A stretch of DNA of 15,772 nt from contig RFFU01000102.1 of the NCBI GenBank assembly GCA_003697085.1, forward strand, positions 1 through 15,772. The letters are read 5' to 3'. Shown here piece by piece: positions 7,407 through 15,772 of this stretch. Under the pieces are notes generated by a model. The model was given only the letters and a program-made list of their open reading frames with translations, searched no databases and was not told the DNA's origin. The position numbers and the translations under genes are program-made. Origin of the DNA: Candidatus Hydrogenedentota bacterium. GTDB lineage: Bacteria; UBA8481; J006. Position 1 is the first letter of the stretch; each line of letters starts with the position of its first letter.

Positions 7407-7410
<4 letters not shown>
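6664..7410 (-). CDS. rsmE: 16S rRNA (uracil-1498-N3) methyltransferase RsmE
   Basis: SPOUT-family methyltransferase that methylates N3 of U1498 of 16S rRNA with S-adenosylmethionine. With the chosen start it has 248 residues, the usual length. The N-terminal PUA-like domain covers about 1-75. The knotted SPOUT domain shows SALQSGRSRP (141-150), the cofactor-loop motif LLGPEGGWSDEE (199-210) and LKTDTAA (229-235), where relatives usually have LRTETA. The start is ATG 7410, which overlaps the prmA stop as ATGA. An in-frame start at 7455 would add 15 residues inside prmA and is less likely. The order dnaJ-prmA-rsmE is the same as in Bacillus. The stop codon overlaps a long inverted repeat. Confidence 0.95.
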
Positions 7411-9379
<1,969 letters not shown>

Positions 9380-9961
9380 TTACGCTTTCCTTTCGAGAGA
9401 ATGTTTTCCATGCGAGGAGAATTCCGCCTTTTCCGTCCCCTTCGATTCATCCGGGCATTCCCGCGCCACCGCGACCTGAGCGGGACGAAGGAGCCTGGGG
9501 CCAAGAAGATAACCTTTCCGGATGACGCGGGCGATTCGTCCGGAAGGAACCTCGTTCGTCGCGACCTCCTCGATCGCCTCGTGAAGGTTCGGATCAAACA
9601 CCGCGCCGATCTCGGCGGAACAAGTACGAAGATCGTATCGCTGAAGTACTTCGCCGAACTGACGGAAAATAAGATCGATGCCCTTGGCCCAAGAAGGATC
9701 CGTACGATCCTGCCCCTCTGCCAGAGCGAGCTCGAAATGATCGAGAACTTGGAGGAGGTCTTGCATCAAACTTTCGGTGGCGACACGTCGAATCCGCTCG
9801 TTTTCCCGATTCATCCGCTTCCGGAAATTCTCGAACTCCGCCTGAAGGCGAAGATTCTGATCCCGTAGTCGCGATATCGTCTCCCGGAGCACCACGGAAT
9901 CCTCCGAAATAACAGGTAAGGATTCCTCTTCCACGGTAACGACGCTCTCCGTACTCTCCAT
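9380..9961 (-). CDS. grpE: Nucleotide exchange factor GrpE
   Basis: Exchanges ADP for ATP on DnaK. It has 193 residues. A charged N-terminal tail (rich in Glu, to about 20) is followed by the long dimerising coiled coil (about 25-75, RLRDQNLRLQAEFENFRKRM). The compact beta domain bears the family signature FDPNLHEAIEEV ... GYLLGPRLLRPAQVAVA. The start is ATG 9961, directly after an excellent GAGGAGGTGG box with good spacing. An upstream GTG at 9979 lies within that box and is rejected. dnaJ follows after 3 nt. No hrcA precedes it, and the 237-nt upstream region has no CIRCE operator, so HrcA control is not supported. Confidence 0.97.
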   Translation of the reverse strand: MESTESVVTVEEESLPVISEDSVVLRETISRLRDQNLRLQAEFENFRKRMNRENERIRRVATESLMQDLLQVLDHFELALAEGQDRTDPSWAKGIDLIFRQFGEVLQRYDLRTCSAEIGAVFDPNLHEAIEEVATNEVPSGRIARVIRKGYLLGPRLLRPAQVAVARECPDESKGTEKAEFSSHGKHSLERKA

Positions 9962-10198
9962 CGAACTCCACCTCCTCACAAGAACAATTCCATTCCAGGG
10001 ATCAAGTTCTTCCTCTTCGATCCTTCACGATTTTTTTCGTTCAAGGATGTTTTGACATATCTTTCGAACGAGACCTTCATTTTAAGGGAGATGTCAAGAA
10101 AAGAGAAGCCGTTGAATTACGAACGCCCGCCGAAATGCCAAACTTTCCGGCATTGGATCCTTCTGACGAGAGAAACGCCGTTTTTCGTCTGTGATCCG
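9962..10198. other. grpE upstream region with inverted repeats
   Basis: 237 nt between cdsA and grpE. TTGACAT (10052-10058) and ATGTCAA (10091-10097) form a 7-bp inverted repeat with a 32-nt spacer, so a TTGACA box appears on each strand; neither has a good -10 at 16-18 nt. AATGCC/GGCATT (10134-10154) and GACGA/TCGTC around AAAC/GTTT (near 10165-10189) form hairpins downstream of cdsA, but without T tracts. A grpE promoter is expected here, but I cannot place it. Confidence 0.4.
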
Positions 10199-11059
10199 TT
10201 AGATACCGATCAGTCGCGCTAGGCCCAAGAGAAGGGCTGTGTTGACGAAAAAGGCATCAAATCGATCAAGACACCCTCCATGTCCGGGAAGGAACAAACC
10301 GGAATCCTTCCGGCCGGAGAGCCTCTTAAGCCTTGACTCCGCGATATCTCCGAAAGGGCCGGCCAGTCCCGCGACGGCTCCGGAAAGGATCCCAAAAAGA
10401 AGACGACCGCGGGAGAGACCGAGGATCAAACCGGCTCCAAGGGCGATAACGACTCCTCCCCAATAACCTTCCCAGGTCTTCTTGGGAGAGAGTGCGGGGG
10501 AGAACGGCCGGGTTCCCCAGCGGATTCCAAAGAAATAGGCTCCTATATCCGCGGCCCAGGTGCAGAAGACTGGGATCAGCAACTCGAAGCGCCCGTAGGA
10601 ATGACGAAGAACCAAAGCGGAAACGAATCCGGAAACGATGAGGAAGACATAACCGGGAAAGGGATGTTCGGAGCGGATCGTGAGCCATAGGGTTATTCCG
10701 GTCAGAAGAATCATCGAAACGGTTCCGATTTGATGTTCCCAAAGGGCCAAGACCCCCCCGCCCATTCCCGCCAAGAGGGCCGCTCCCAGGGGTCGTATGG
10801 CGAAGGAATGCCGGGAAAATGCGTAGATCAGGGAGGAAAATTCCACGAACGCCAGAAAAGTCAGGAAGCAGAAGAAGATCAAGGGAAACGGAGCCGGTGC
10901 CAGGATTGCTCCGAGAAAAATGATTGCTCCTCCCGCGCCCCAGAGGCTTCGGCTCTGAAGGTCAGGATAGACTTTCCTTTCGTCGGCACTTGTTTTTTCG
11001 CCGTTGTGGAGAAAGCGGTCGGAGGGAGAGGAAGGAACTTGTTCTTTCTCGGAAATCAA
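10199..11059 (-). CDS. cdsA: Phosphatidate cytidylyltransferase CdsA
   Basis: Integral membrane enzyme making CDP-diacylglycerol from phosphatidate and CTP, the branch point for phospholipid synthesis. It has 286 residues with about seven or eight hydrophobic helices after a polar N-terminal 35 residues. The family signature is complete near the C terminus: SRLKRLSGRKDSG followed by LFLPGHGGCLDRFD, including the metal-binding Asp residues. The start is TTG 11059, which overlaps the uppS stop (TTGA), with AAGGA about 6 nt upstream. No other start occurs before the first hydrophobic helix. In many bacteria dxr and rseP follow cdsA; here the operon stops and a 237-nt gap leads to grpE. Confidence 0.95.
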   Translation of the reverse strand: MISEKEQVPSSPSDRFLHNGEKTSADERKVYPDLQSRSLWGAGGAIIFLGAILAPAPFPLIFFCFLTFLAFVEFSSLIYAFSRHSFAIRPLGAALLAGMGGGVLALWEHQIGTVSMILLTGITLWLTIRSEHPFPGYVFLIVSGFVSALVLRHSYGRFELLIPVFCTWAADIGAYFFGIRWGTRPFSPALSPKKTWEGYWGGVVIALGAGLILGLSRGRLLFGILSGAVAGLAGPFGDIAESRLKRLSGRKDSGLFLPGHGGCLDRFDAFFVNTALLLGLARLIGI

Positions 11060-11922
11060 GGACGTTCCTTATCTTCATCTCCTCCGATACCCCCGAAGCG
11101 CCGCTCCCGCCGCTGATATTCGGCTATCGCAATGAAGAACTCGAGGCGGGAATAATCCGGCCAGAGTGTATCGGTGATGATGAGTTCCGCGTACGCCAGT
11201 TGCCACAAAAGAAAGTTGGACAGACGCATCTCTCCGGAAGTGCGGATCATAAGATCGGGATCCGGAATACCGGCGGTATCGAGGTAATCAGGAAGGATAT
11301 CTTCGGTGATCCGGGACGGTTTGAGTTTTCCACGTGCGACTTCGGAGGCGATTCTTCTGGTCATCTTCACAATTTCGTCCCGCCCCCCATAATTCAGAGC
11401 GAGCACGAGTTTTTGCCCGGTGTTCTTCTTCAAGCGCTCACGGACACGGATCAATTCGGTTCGCGCGTACGCCGGGAGTTTATCGATGGTACCAATCGTG
11501 AGCATCTTGACATTTGATTCGTCGAGTTCGTCCACCTCCTTGCGAAGATATTCCTTGAGCAGATGCATCAGACCCGAAACTTCCTTCCGAGGCCGATGCC
11601 AATTTTCGGCGGAGAAAGCGTAGAGCGTGACGTATTCGATATCCAAGTCACGCGCGGCCTTGAGTATTTCCCGGACGGTTTCCATCCCTTGCCGGTGCCC
11701 GAAGAGGCGGGGCAGTCTTCTCCTTCGTGCCCAACGGCCGTTTCCATCCATAATGATTGCTACGTGCCGGGGAATGCGGTTGGGATCCAACCGGGACAAA
11801 ATCTCGCGTTCGCCGTCAGAACGAGCCTTGGCGAGGAATGCCGGTTCCGCGGCGGAAGAGGTGTTACGATTCCCTTCCGGTTTCTGTTTCCTCCGGCGAT
11901 ATTCGCTTTTCCGACCGGGCAT
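11056..11922 (-). CDS. uppS: Isoprenyl transferase (undecaprenyl diphosphate synthase) UppS
   Basis: cis-Prenyltransferase that extends farnesyl-PP with isopentenyl-PP to the C55 lipid carrier used in peptidoglycan synthesis. It has 288 residues. Family motifs: HVAIIMDGNGRWA with the catalytic Asp, GHRQGMETV, the SAENWHRP segment, LALNYGGRDEI, and the C-terminal PDLMIRTSGEMRLSNFLLWQ and TDTLWPDY. The start is ATG 11922, which shares one base with the frr stop (TGATG); AAGAGGAG lies upstream at a rather long spacing. This gives about 50 residues before the first motif, a basic, low-complexity head (MPGRKSEYRRRKQK) longer than usual. Internal TTG starts could shorten it. cdsA follows with a 4-nt coordinate overlap. 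Confidence 0.96.
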   Translation of the reverse strand: MPGRKSEYRRRKQKPEGNRNTSSAAEPAFLAKARSDGEREILSRLDPNRIPRHVAIIMDGNGRWARRRRLPRLFGHRQGMETVREILKAARDLDIEYVTLYAFSAENWHRPRKEVSGLMHLLKEYLRKEVDELDESNVKMLTIGTIDKLPAYARTELIRVRERLKKNTGQKLVLALNYGGRDEIVKMTRRIASEVARGKLKPSRITEDILPDYLDTAGIPDPDLMIRTSGEMRLSNFLLWQLAYAELIITDTLWPDYSRLEFFIAIAEYQRRERRFGGIGGDEDKERP

Positions 11923-12479
11923 CAGAAGTTGAGAATCTCCTCTTCCTTTCCCTTGCCTATCTGATCGACGGTCTCGGTGAAGGAATTGGTAATGCGCTGG
12001 AGCTCTTCTTGCGCGCGCTTCACCTCGTCTTCCGAAGCCTCGCCCTCTTTCTGAAGACCTTCCAACAACTCGCGCGCATCCCGCCGGACGTTTCGGATGG
12101 CGATCTTTGCATCCTCGCCTTTCTTCTTCACTTGTTTTACAAGTTCCTTTCGCCTCTCCTCGGTCAAAGGGGGCAGGGCCAAACGGATGACCGAACCGTC
12201 GTTTTGTGGGGTCACGCCGAGATTCGCAGCCGAAATGGCCTTCTCGATGGGTTCGATTGCATTCTTGTCCCACGGTTGAATAACGATGAGGCGGGCTTCG
12301 GGAGTGGAAAGGGTCGCCACCTGATTGACGGGAAGACGGCTTCCGTAATATTCGACCAAAACACCGTCAAGCAGGGCTGTCGAGGCACGTCCCGTGCGAA
12401 AGGCGGCCAAATCCTTTTTCAATGCTGAAATTGCCCCCTCCATTCTCGCCTTTGCGTCTTCCAGGATGTCCTTGATCAT
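11922..12479 (-). CDS. frr: Ribosome recycling factor
   Basis: Splits post-termination ribosomes together with EF-G. It has 185 residues, exactly the usual length. It shows the alpha-helical hairpin and the conserved FRTGRASTALLDGVLVEYYG segment, then the beta domain (LPVNQVATLSTPEARLIVIQPWDK, IEKAI, GVTPQNDGSVIRLALPPLTEERRKEL) and the helical end KKKGEDAKIAIRNVRRDA. The start is ATG 12479, with GGAGGT 10 nt upstream. A GTG at 12485 is also possible but sits only 4 nt from the box. It is separated from pyrH by an unusual 470-nt gap, so it probably has its own promoter. uppS overlaps its stop by one base. Confidence 0.97.
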   Translation of the reverse strand: MIKDILEDAKARMEGAISALKKDLAAFRTGRASTALLDGVLVEYYGSRLPVNQVATLSTPEARLIVIQPWDKNAIEPIEKAISAANLGVTPQNDGSVIRLALPPLTEERRKELVKQVKKKGEDAKIAIRNVRRDARELLEGLQKEGEASEDEVKRAQEELQRITNSFTETVDQIGKGKEEEILNF

Positions 12480-12545
12480 AATCACCGTTACCTCCCTTTC
12501 GGAATCTTGGGACGATCACCGCTCGAAGCCCGTCTCGAGGAGAAA

Positions 12546-12574
12546 ACGGTATGCGAGAGTCTGGCAATCGTCAA
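12546..12574 (-). promoter_or_regulatory. Candidate sigma-70-type promoter for frr-uppS-cdsA
   Basis: On the minus strand TTGACG (12574-12569, 5 of 6 to the -35 consensus) is followed after exactly 17 nt by TACCGT (12551-12546), which keeps the key T1, A2 and T6 of the -10 box. The leader to frr would be about 60 nt. The weak -10 keeps confidence low. Confidence 0.33.
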
Positions 12575-12636
12575 TGAAGCGATGGAAGGAATTAAAATTT
12601 GCGCCACGAGAACATCGGTTGGCAAATCGGGCTGGA

Positions 12637-12660
12637 AAGTTTCAAGTCGAAGTTCAAGTT
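12637..12660. repeat. Short TTCAAG-type degenerate repeat
   Basis: AAGTTTCAAGTC is followed by GAAGTTCAAGTT, two related 12-nt units built on TTCAAGT. It lies just before copy C of the CACAGAG repeat. Confidence 0.45.
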
Positions 12661-12680
12661 GTAGGCGAGGAAACCCCGGA

Positions 12681-12740
12681 GGCCACGGAGGACACGGAGA
12701 AGTCACAGAGAAGGAAAGCAAAGAAAAAACTGGCGAACGT
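12681..12740 (+). repeat. Dispersed CACAGAG-type intergenic repeat, decayed copy C
   Basis: Three related units, CCACGGAGG, ACACGGAGAAG and TCACAGAGAAGG, are followed by AAAGCAAAG, then AAAAAACTGGCGAAC, which resembles the AAAAAGCCTGCGGAT tail of copy A. It is in the same orientation as copy A and opposite to copy B. Confidence 0.5.
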
Positions 12741-12813
12741 CGTGTTCTGGAAACGTAAGACCCGAAGACCGGCCTTCTTCTGTGCGAAAGAAAGGAAAAG
12801 AAAAAAGCAAGTG

Positions 12814-12884
12814 CGTAAGATCCGCGAGCTTTTTTATCTCTTCCTTTTTTCATTTCACCCTCTGTGATCTCTGGGATGTATCTC
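12814..12884 (-). repeat. Dispersed CACAGAG-type intergenic repeat, copy B
   Basis: Read on the minus strand it runs GAGATACATCCCA, GAGATCACAGAGGG, a GAAAAAAGGAAGAG block and AAAAAGCTCGCGGAT. It matches copy A (6482-6550) with two mismatches over the central 35 nt and small indels on either side. Confidence 0.75.
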
Positions 12885-12887
12885 TTT

Positions 12888-12921
12888 TTTTCGGGAACCT
12901 GCGGAACTCCGGTTCCGAAAA
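12888..12921. other. Hairpin downstream of pyrH
   Basis: TTTTCGGGAACC (12888-12899) can pair with GGTTCCGAAAA (12911-12921), an 11-bp stem with one bulged G. An alternative inner stem is CGGAAC/GTTCCG (12902-12917) with a 4-nt loop. It lies about 30 nt past the pyrH stop. No T tract follows on either strand, so it is not a standard intrinsic terminator; it may protect or end the rpsB-tsf-pyrH transcript, or be part of repeat B. Confidence 0.45.
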
Positions 12922-12949
12922 GAGACGTCAGAGGGAAGGAGAAAAGAAA

Positions 12950-13702
12950 TCAGCGAACGAGTGTTCCGACGGTTTCTCCCTTGAGGATCCGCACGATGTT
13001 TCCGGATTTCGTGATGTCGAAGACAAGGATGGGCAGGGAATTTTCGCGGCAGAGGGAGGTCGCCGTCGAGTCCATCGCCTTGAGATCTCGCAAAAGAACC
13101 TCCTGAAACGAGATACTCTCGAAACGCGTGGCGTCGGCGTTTTCGATGGGGTCTGAATCATAAATCCCGTCCACTTTCGTGCCCTTCAAAATGATATCGG
13201 CCGAAATTTCATTTGCGCGTAGGGCCGCCGCCGTATCGGTGGAAAAATAGGGGTTTCCGGTTCCTGCGGCAAAGATGACGATTCGACCTTTCTCGAGATG
13301 ACGGACGGCTCTCCGTTTGATGAAGAGCTCCGCGATCTGCCGCATCTCGATCGCCGTCAACACTCGTGTTGGTACTCCCTTGTGTTCGAGCCCGTTCTGG
13401 AGCGCAAGCGCATTGATGACGGTTGCAAGCATTCCCATCATATCTCCGGTCACGCGATCGATTCCCAGCGCTGCCGCGGAGGCCCCTCGAAAAATATTAC
13501 CGCCGCCGATCACAACGGCGATTTGGATTCCCAACCGATGGGCCTGAGCAATTTCATCGGCCAAGGCGTCAACGATTGTCGGATCGATGTTGTAACGCCG
13601 ATCCCCCTGCAGAGCCTCCCCAGAGAGTTTCAACAGAATACGGCGATATTTCAGTTTTTCTCTCCCAGTGCTTTTTCTCTTGGTATTCTTTTTCTTCGTC
13701 AT
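12950..13702 (-). CDS. pyrH: Uridylate kinase PyrH (UMP kinase)
   Basis: Phosphorylates UMP to UDP with ATP; the bacterial enzyme is a hexamer of the amino-acid-kinase fold. It has 250 residues with the chosen ATG. Motifs: [10 protein letters not shown] (phosphate loop), [32 protein letters not shown], the [17 protein letters not shown] segment, [15 protein letters not shown] and [13 protein letters not shown]. The start is uncertain: ATG 13702, GTG 13711 (10 nt after an AGAGGA box) and TTG 13732 are in frame. All give a Lys-rich head ([10 protein letters not shown]) of about 17-27 residues before the fold. It follows tsf after a gap of about 100 nt, in the common rpsB-tsf-pyrH order, but frr is separated by 470 nt. 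Confidence 0.96.
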   Translation of the reverse strand: MTKKKNTKRKSTGREKLKYRRILLKLSGEALQGDRRYNIDPTIVDALADEIAQAHRLGIQIAVVIGGGNIFRGASAAALGIDRVTGDMMGMLATVINALALQNGLEHKGVPTRVLTAIEMRQIAELFIKRRAVRHLEKGRIVIFAAGTGNPYFSTDTAAALRANEISADIILKGTKVDGIYDSDPIENADATRFESISFQEVLLRDLKAMDSTATSLCRENSLPILVFDITKSGNIVRILKGETVGTLVR

Positions 13703-13816
13703 CGTCGTCACCCGGAGCGAATCCTCTTCCAACCCGGGACGTTTTTCAAGCGTTATCGGAGGCTATCCGTCGACGAAAGTTTTCCGATCGAGCGATTCAT
13801 CACCATGACGAAGAAA

Positions 13817-14710
13817 TCACGAATTCGACTCCCCTATCTCGACTCGTCGAAAACCAAAAACTTCGACTTCGCCCCCCGCTTTCGCCGAGACGCTTTTCGA
13901 GACGTATTCCTGAACCGATTTCGACTCGGCGTTGGGATCCATCAGGAACTCCTGCTCCAAAAAACAGACTTCGCGGAAGAATTTTTGGAGTTTCCCGTTC
14001 ACGATCTTTTCGACGACGGCCTCGGGTTTTCCCGTCTGAATCGCTTGTTCACGATAGACGGCCTTTTCCCGTTCCAGCACGTCAGAGGGAATTTCCTCCG
14101 GATTCAGATATAAGGGGCGCGCAGCGGCAACTTGCATCGCCAACAATTTTCCGGGCTCCGCGAGAAGTGTCTTATTGACGGTGTCGGGGATCTTCAATCC
14201 AAGTAAGACTCCGATCTTTCGGCTGTGGTGAATGTAGGAAAAGAGAGCGACATTTTCATCCGACGAAGGAAAAAGAACCGCGCGGGAAACGACGATCTTT
14301 TCCCCCAATTTCGCTGACAGCTCGTTCAAGGCGTCCTCGATCGTGGAATGAGAATCAACGAGGGATTTTTTCATCAAGTCGGTCAGATCGTCGGATTTAT
14401 GAGCCAGAATACTTTGCGCCAAGAGAGAAGCGAAATTCGTGAAATCTTCGGTGCGGGCCACGAAGTCGGTTTCACACATCAGGGAGACCAAGGCTCCGCG
14501 ATCCTTGTCCGCGTTCAAGGCCGCGGCAACGATTCCTTCTTCCGCGCTTCTCACCGCGCGCTTCGCCACAGCAGCCAAACCTTTCTTTCGGAGTATATCA
14601 CGCGCTTTCTCGAAATCTCCGTCTGCTTCCGTCAGGGCCTTTTTGCAATCGAGCATCCCGGCTCCCGTTTCCTCCCGTAACCTCTTTACATCCTCGATAC
14701 CGAAACTCAT
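13817..14710 (-). CDS. tsf: Elongation factor Ts
   Basis: Nucleotide exchange factor that regenerates EF-Tu-GTP. It has 297 residues, full length. The N-terminal UBA-like domain is clear (VKRLREETGAGMLDCKKALT, then GDFEKARDILRKKGL). The core bears the EF-Tu contact motif MCETDFVAR (about 78-86). Two core subdomains and the C-terminal helical module follow (LEQEFLMDPNAESKSVQEYV). The start is ATG 14710, preceded by GAGAGGT at good spacing. It lies 79 nt after rpsB; a hairpin in that gap could modulate the ratio of S2 to EF-Ts. Confidence 0.98.
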   Translation of the reverse strand: MSFGIEDVKRLREETGAGMLDCKKALTEADGDFEKARDILRKKGLAAVAKRAVRSAEEGIVAAALNADKDRGALVSLMCETDFVARTEDFTNFASLLAQSILAHKSDDLTDLMKKSLVDSHSTIEDALNELSAKLGEKIVVSRAVLFPSSDENVALFSYIHHSRKIGVLLGLKIPDTVNKTLLAEPGKLLAMQVAAARPLYLNPEEIPSDVLEREKAVYREQAIQTGKPEAVVEKIVNGKLQKFFREVCFLEQEFLMDPNAESKSVQEYVSKSVSAKAGGEVEVFGFRRVEIGESNS

Positions 14711-14754
14711 CCTTTCTACCTCTCTTTTTTCAAAAATATAATTTTCGGCGGAAA

Positions 14755-14773
14755 GAGGGATTTTGATCCCCTC
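14755..14773 (-). promoter_or_regulatory. Hairpin in the rpsB-tsf gap (possible attenuator)
   Basis: On the minus strand GAGGGGAT and ATCCCTC pair around a CAAA loop (7 bp with one bulged G), followed by TTTCC and further on by a T/A-rich stretch. An intercistronic attenuator between rpsB and tsf is, as I recall, described in E. coli. The weak T tract means this is only a candidate for partial termination or RNA processing. Confidence 0.35.
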
Positions 14774-14789
14774 GCCGGGGCATACGAGA

Positions 14790-15677
14790 TCAGAGAAGGA
14801 CGTCCTCCGCCTCTTCCTCCTCCTCTTCGTCGATGGCCTTCTTGCGAGCCGCGATTTTCTTTTTCCGAAGAACCTCCTCTTCTTCTTCCTCCTCGAACTC
14901 GTCTTCGTAGTCCTCGAAGGCGGTCAATTCCTCCTCCGTCGGAGCAAAAGGCTCTTCTTCTTCGGAAATATCCGGGGCGGTTTCCGCATCCTTGGCCGCG
15001 CGTTTGCCCAAAAGACACGCGTCCGCCACCATCGTCGTGATGAGGTTGATGGCGCGGATTGCATCGTCATTACCCGGAATGATGTAATCGATCGGCTCGG
15101 GATTGCAGTTCGTGTCCGCCAGCGCGATCACGGGTATTTTCAATTTTCGCGCCTCCGCTATCGCGATCGCCTCGCGCCGAGGGTCCACGATGAAAACCGC
15201 TCCGGGGAGGGCCTTCATTTCCTTGATTCCTCCCAAAGAACGGTTGAGCTTGAGAATCTGCTTCTCGATCGATAACTGTTCCTTCTTCGGAAGAAGCCGC
15301 AGATCCCCGCTCTCCTTCTGTTCTTCCATCTGTTTCAGACGCTGGATGGACTTCTTGATCGTGGAGAAATTCGTCAGAGTCCCGCCCATCCAACGTTGGT
15401 TGATGTAAAACATCCCACAACGCTCTGCTTGCGCCGCGATGGCGGCTTGAGCCTGACGCTTCGTACCCACGAAAAGCACACTTTTGCCCTCTTCCGTAAG
15501 GTTTCGGACAAAGTTGTAGACGATCTTGATGGCTGTCATCGTTTGTTGGAGATCGATGATGTGGATGCCGTTTCGCTCCGTGAAGATGTAGGGCTTCATC
15601 CGCGGGTCCCATCTCCGTGTTTGGTGTCCGAAGTGGACGCCCGCCTCCAAGAGCTGTTTCATTGTGGGGATTCCCAT
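14790..15677 (-). CDS. rpsB: 30S ribosomal protein S2
   Basis: Small-subunit ribosomal protein. It has 295 residues. The conserved body is complete: [52 protein letters not shown], the coiled-coil insertion (about 110-155), [20 protein letters not shown] and [22 protein letters not shown]. After about residue 225 comes a 65-70 residue tail made mostly of Glu and Asp with one basic island ([12 protein letters not shown]), absent from the E. coli protein (about 241 residues). The start is ATG 15677, with GGAGGC upstream. It probably opens the rpsB-tsf-pyrH transcript. Confidence 0.98.
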   Translation of the reverse strand: MGIPTMKQLLEAGVHFGHQTRRWDPRMKPYIFTERNGIHIIDLQQTMTAIKIVYNFVRNLTEEGKSVLFVGTKRQAQAAIAAQAERCGMFYINQRWMGGTLTNFSTIKKSIQRLKQMEEQKESGDLRLLPKKEQLSIEKQILKLNRSLGGIKEMKALPGAVFIVDPRREAIAIAEARKLKIPVIALADTNCNPEPIDYIIPGNDDAIRAINLITTMVADACLLGKRAAKDAETAPDISEEEEPFAPTEEELTAFEDYEDEFEEEEEEEVLRKKKIAARKKAIDEEEEEEAEDVLL

Positions 15678-15772
15678 TGTAACGCCTCCGTTCTTTCCTC
15701 CGCGGCCGGATCAACTTCCCGAGGGAAGCCACGGATGGAACACCGACCGCGTGCGAATTTTCGCCGCCGCCG
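15678..15772 (-). other. rpsB 5' leader with a small hairpin
   Basis: 95 nt up to the window edge. A hairpin CTTCC/GGAAG with a 4-nt loop lies at 15715-15728, about 38 nt before the rpsB start. In other bacteria rpsB leaders can bind S2 as feedback control; I cannot match this one to a known leader family. No promoter is visible within the window. Confidence 0.3.

Larger units (their letters stand above)
12480..12949. other. 470-nt repeat-rich gap between pyrH and frr
   Basis: These two genes are normally adjacent. Open frames on both strands here (up to 157 residues) show no domain I recognise and are low in complexity. The gap contains a hairpin after pyrH (12888-12921), two CACAGAG-type repeats in opposite orientation (12681-12740 and 12814-12884), a TTCAAG-type repeat (12637-12660) and a promoter candidate for frr (12546-12574). 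Confidence 0.65.

Noticed and set aside
9962-10198. CIRCE operator upstream of grpE
   Set aside because: No TTAGCACTC/GAGTGCTAA pair or close variant is visible.
11923-12273. Upstream extension of uppS into frr
   Set aside because: The 117 extra residues are frr in another frame; the TGATG junction gives the natural start.
12394-12867. Open frames of 121 (minus) and 157 (plus) residues in the pyrH-frr gap
   Set aside because: Both are built from the intergenic repeats and Lys/Arg- or Phe/Ser-rich low-complexity sequence, with no domain. A small gene cannot be fully excluded.

Overview
The window is a bacterial chromosomal segment of roughly 50-55% G+C, by eye. It carries 15 recognisable protein genes, all on the minus strand, so transcription runs from high to low coordinates. 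All are conserved housekeeping genes. I see no mobile element, CRISPR array, tRNA, rRNA, toxin or defence gene, and no convincing new multi-gene system. The interest lies in the intergenic DNA and in some lineage-specific protein features.

Layout in transcription order: (1) 15677-12950, rpsB-tsf-pyrH (ribosomal protein S2, EF-Ts, UMP kinase). (2) A 470-nt gap full of degenerate repeats, then 12479-10199, frr-uppS-cdsA (ribosome recycling, undecaprenyl-PP synthase, CDP-diacylglycerol synthase), tightly overlapped. (3) A 237-nt gap, then 9961-6664, grpE-dnaJ-prmA-rsmE (Hsp70 co-chaperones, ribosomal protein L11 and 16S rRNA methyltransferases). dnaK is not between grpE and dnaJ. (4) A 718-nt gap with hairpins, heptamer repeats, a terminator candidate and a promoter candidate. 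(5) 5945-1, HIT-yqeY-smr-ftsA-like-dnaG-rpoD, a version of the macromolecular-synthesis operon ending in primase and the primary sigma factor. rpoD runs off the left edge.

The order dnaJ-prmA-rsmE ... HIT-yqeY ... dnaG-rpoD resembles Firmicutes and some other deep bacterial lineages. In Bacillus-type genomes dnaK, mtaB and rpsU lie in the same stretch; none is present here. The FtsA/PilM-like ATPase with a long C-terminal extension also recalls Clostridia-type genomes. Long basic/acidic extensions on RpoD and S2, and CACAGAG-type and heptamer intergenic repeats, suggest a poorly sampled or uncultivated lineage. I cannot assign a phylum from sequence alone.

Functionally the window is a growth block covering translation (S2, EF-Ts, RRF, PrmA, RsmE), envelope precursor synthesis (PyrH for UMP phosphorylation, UppS, CdsA), protein folding (GrpE, DnaJ), and replication and transcription initiation (DnaG, RpoD). 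Many junctions overlap by 1-7 nt (frr/uppS, uppS/cdsA, dnaJ/prmA, prmA/rsmE, smr/ftsA-like, ftsA-like/dnaG), which implies translational coupling.
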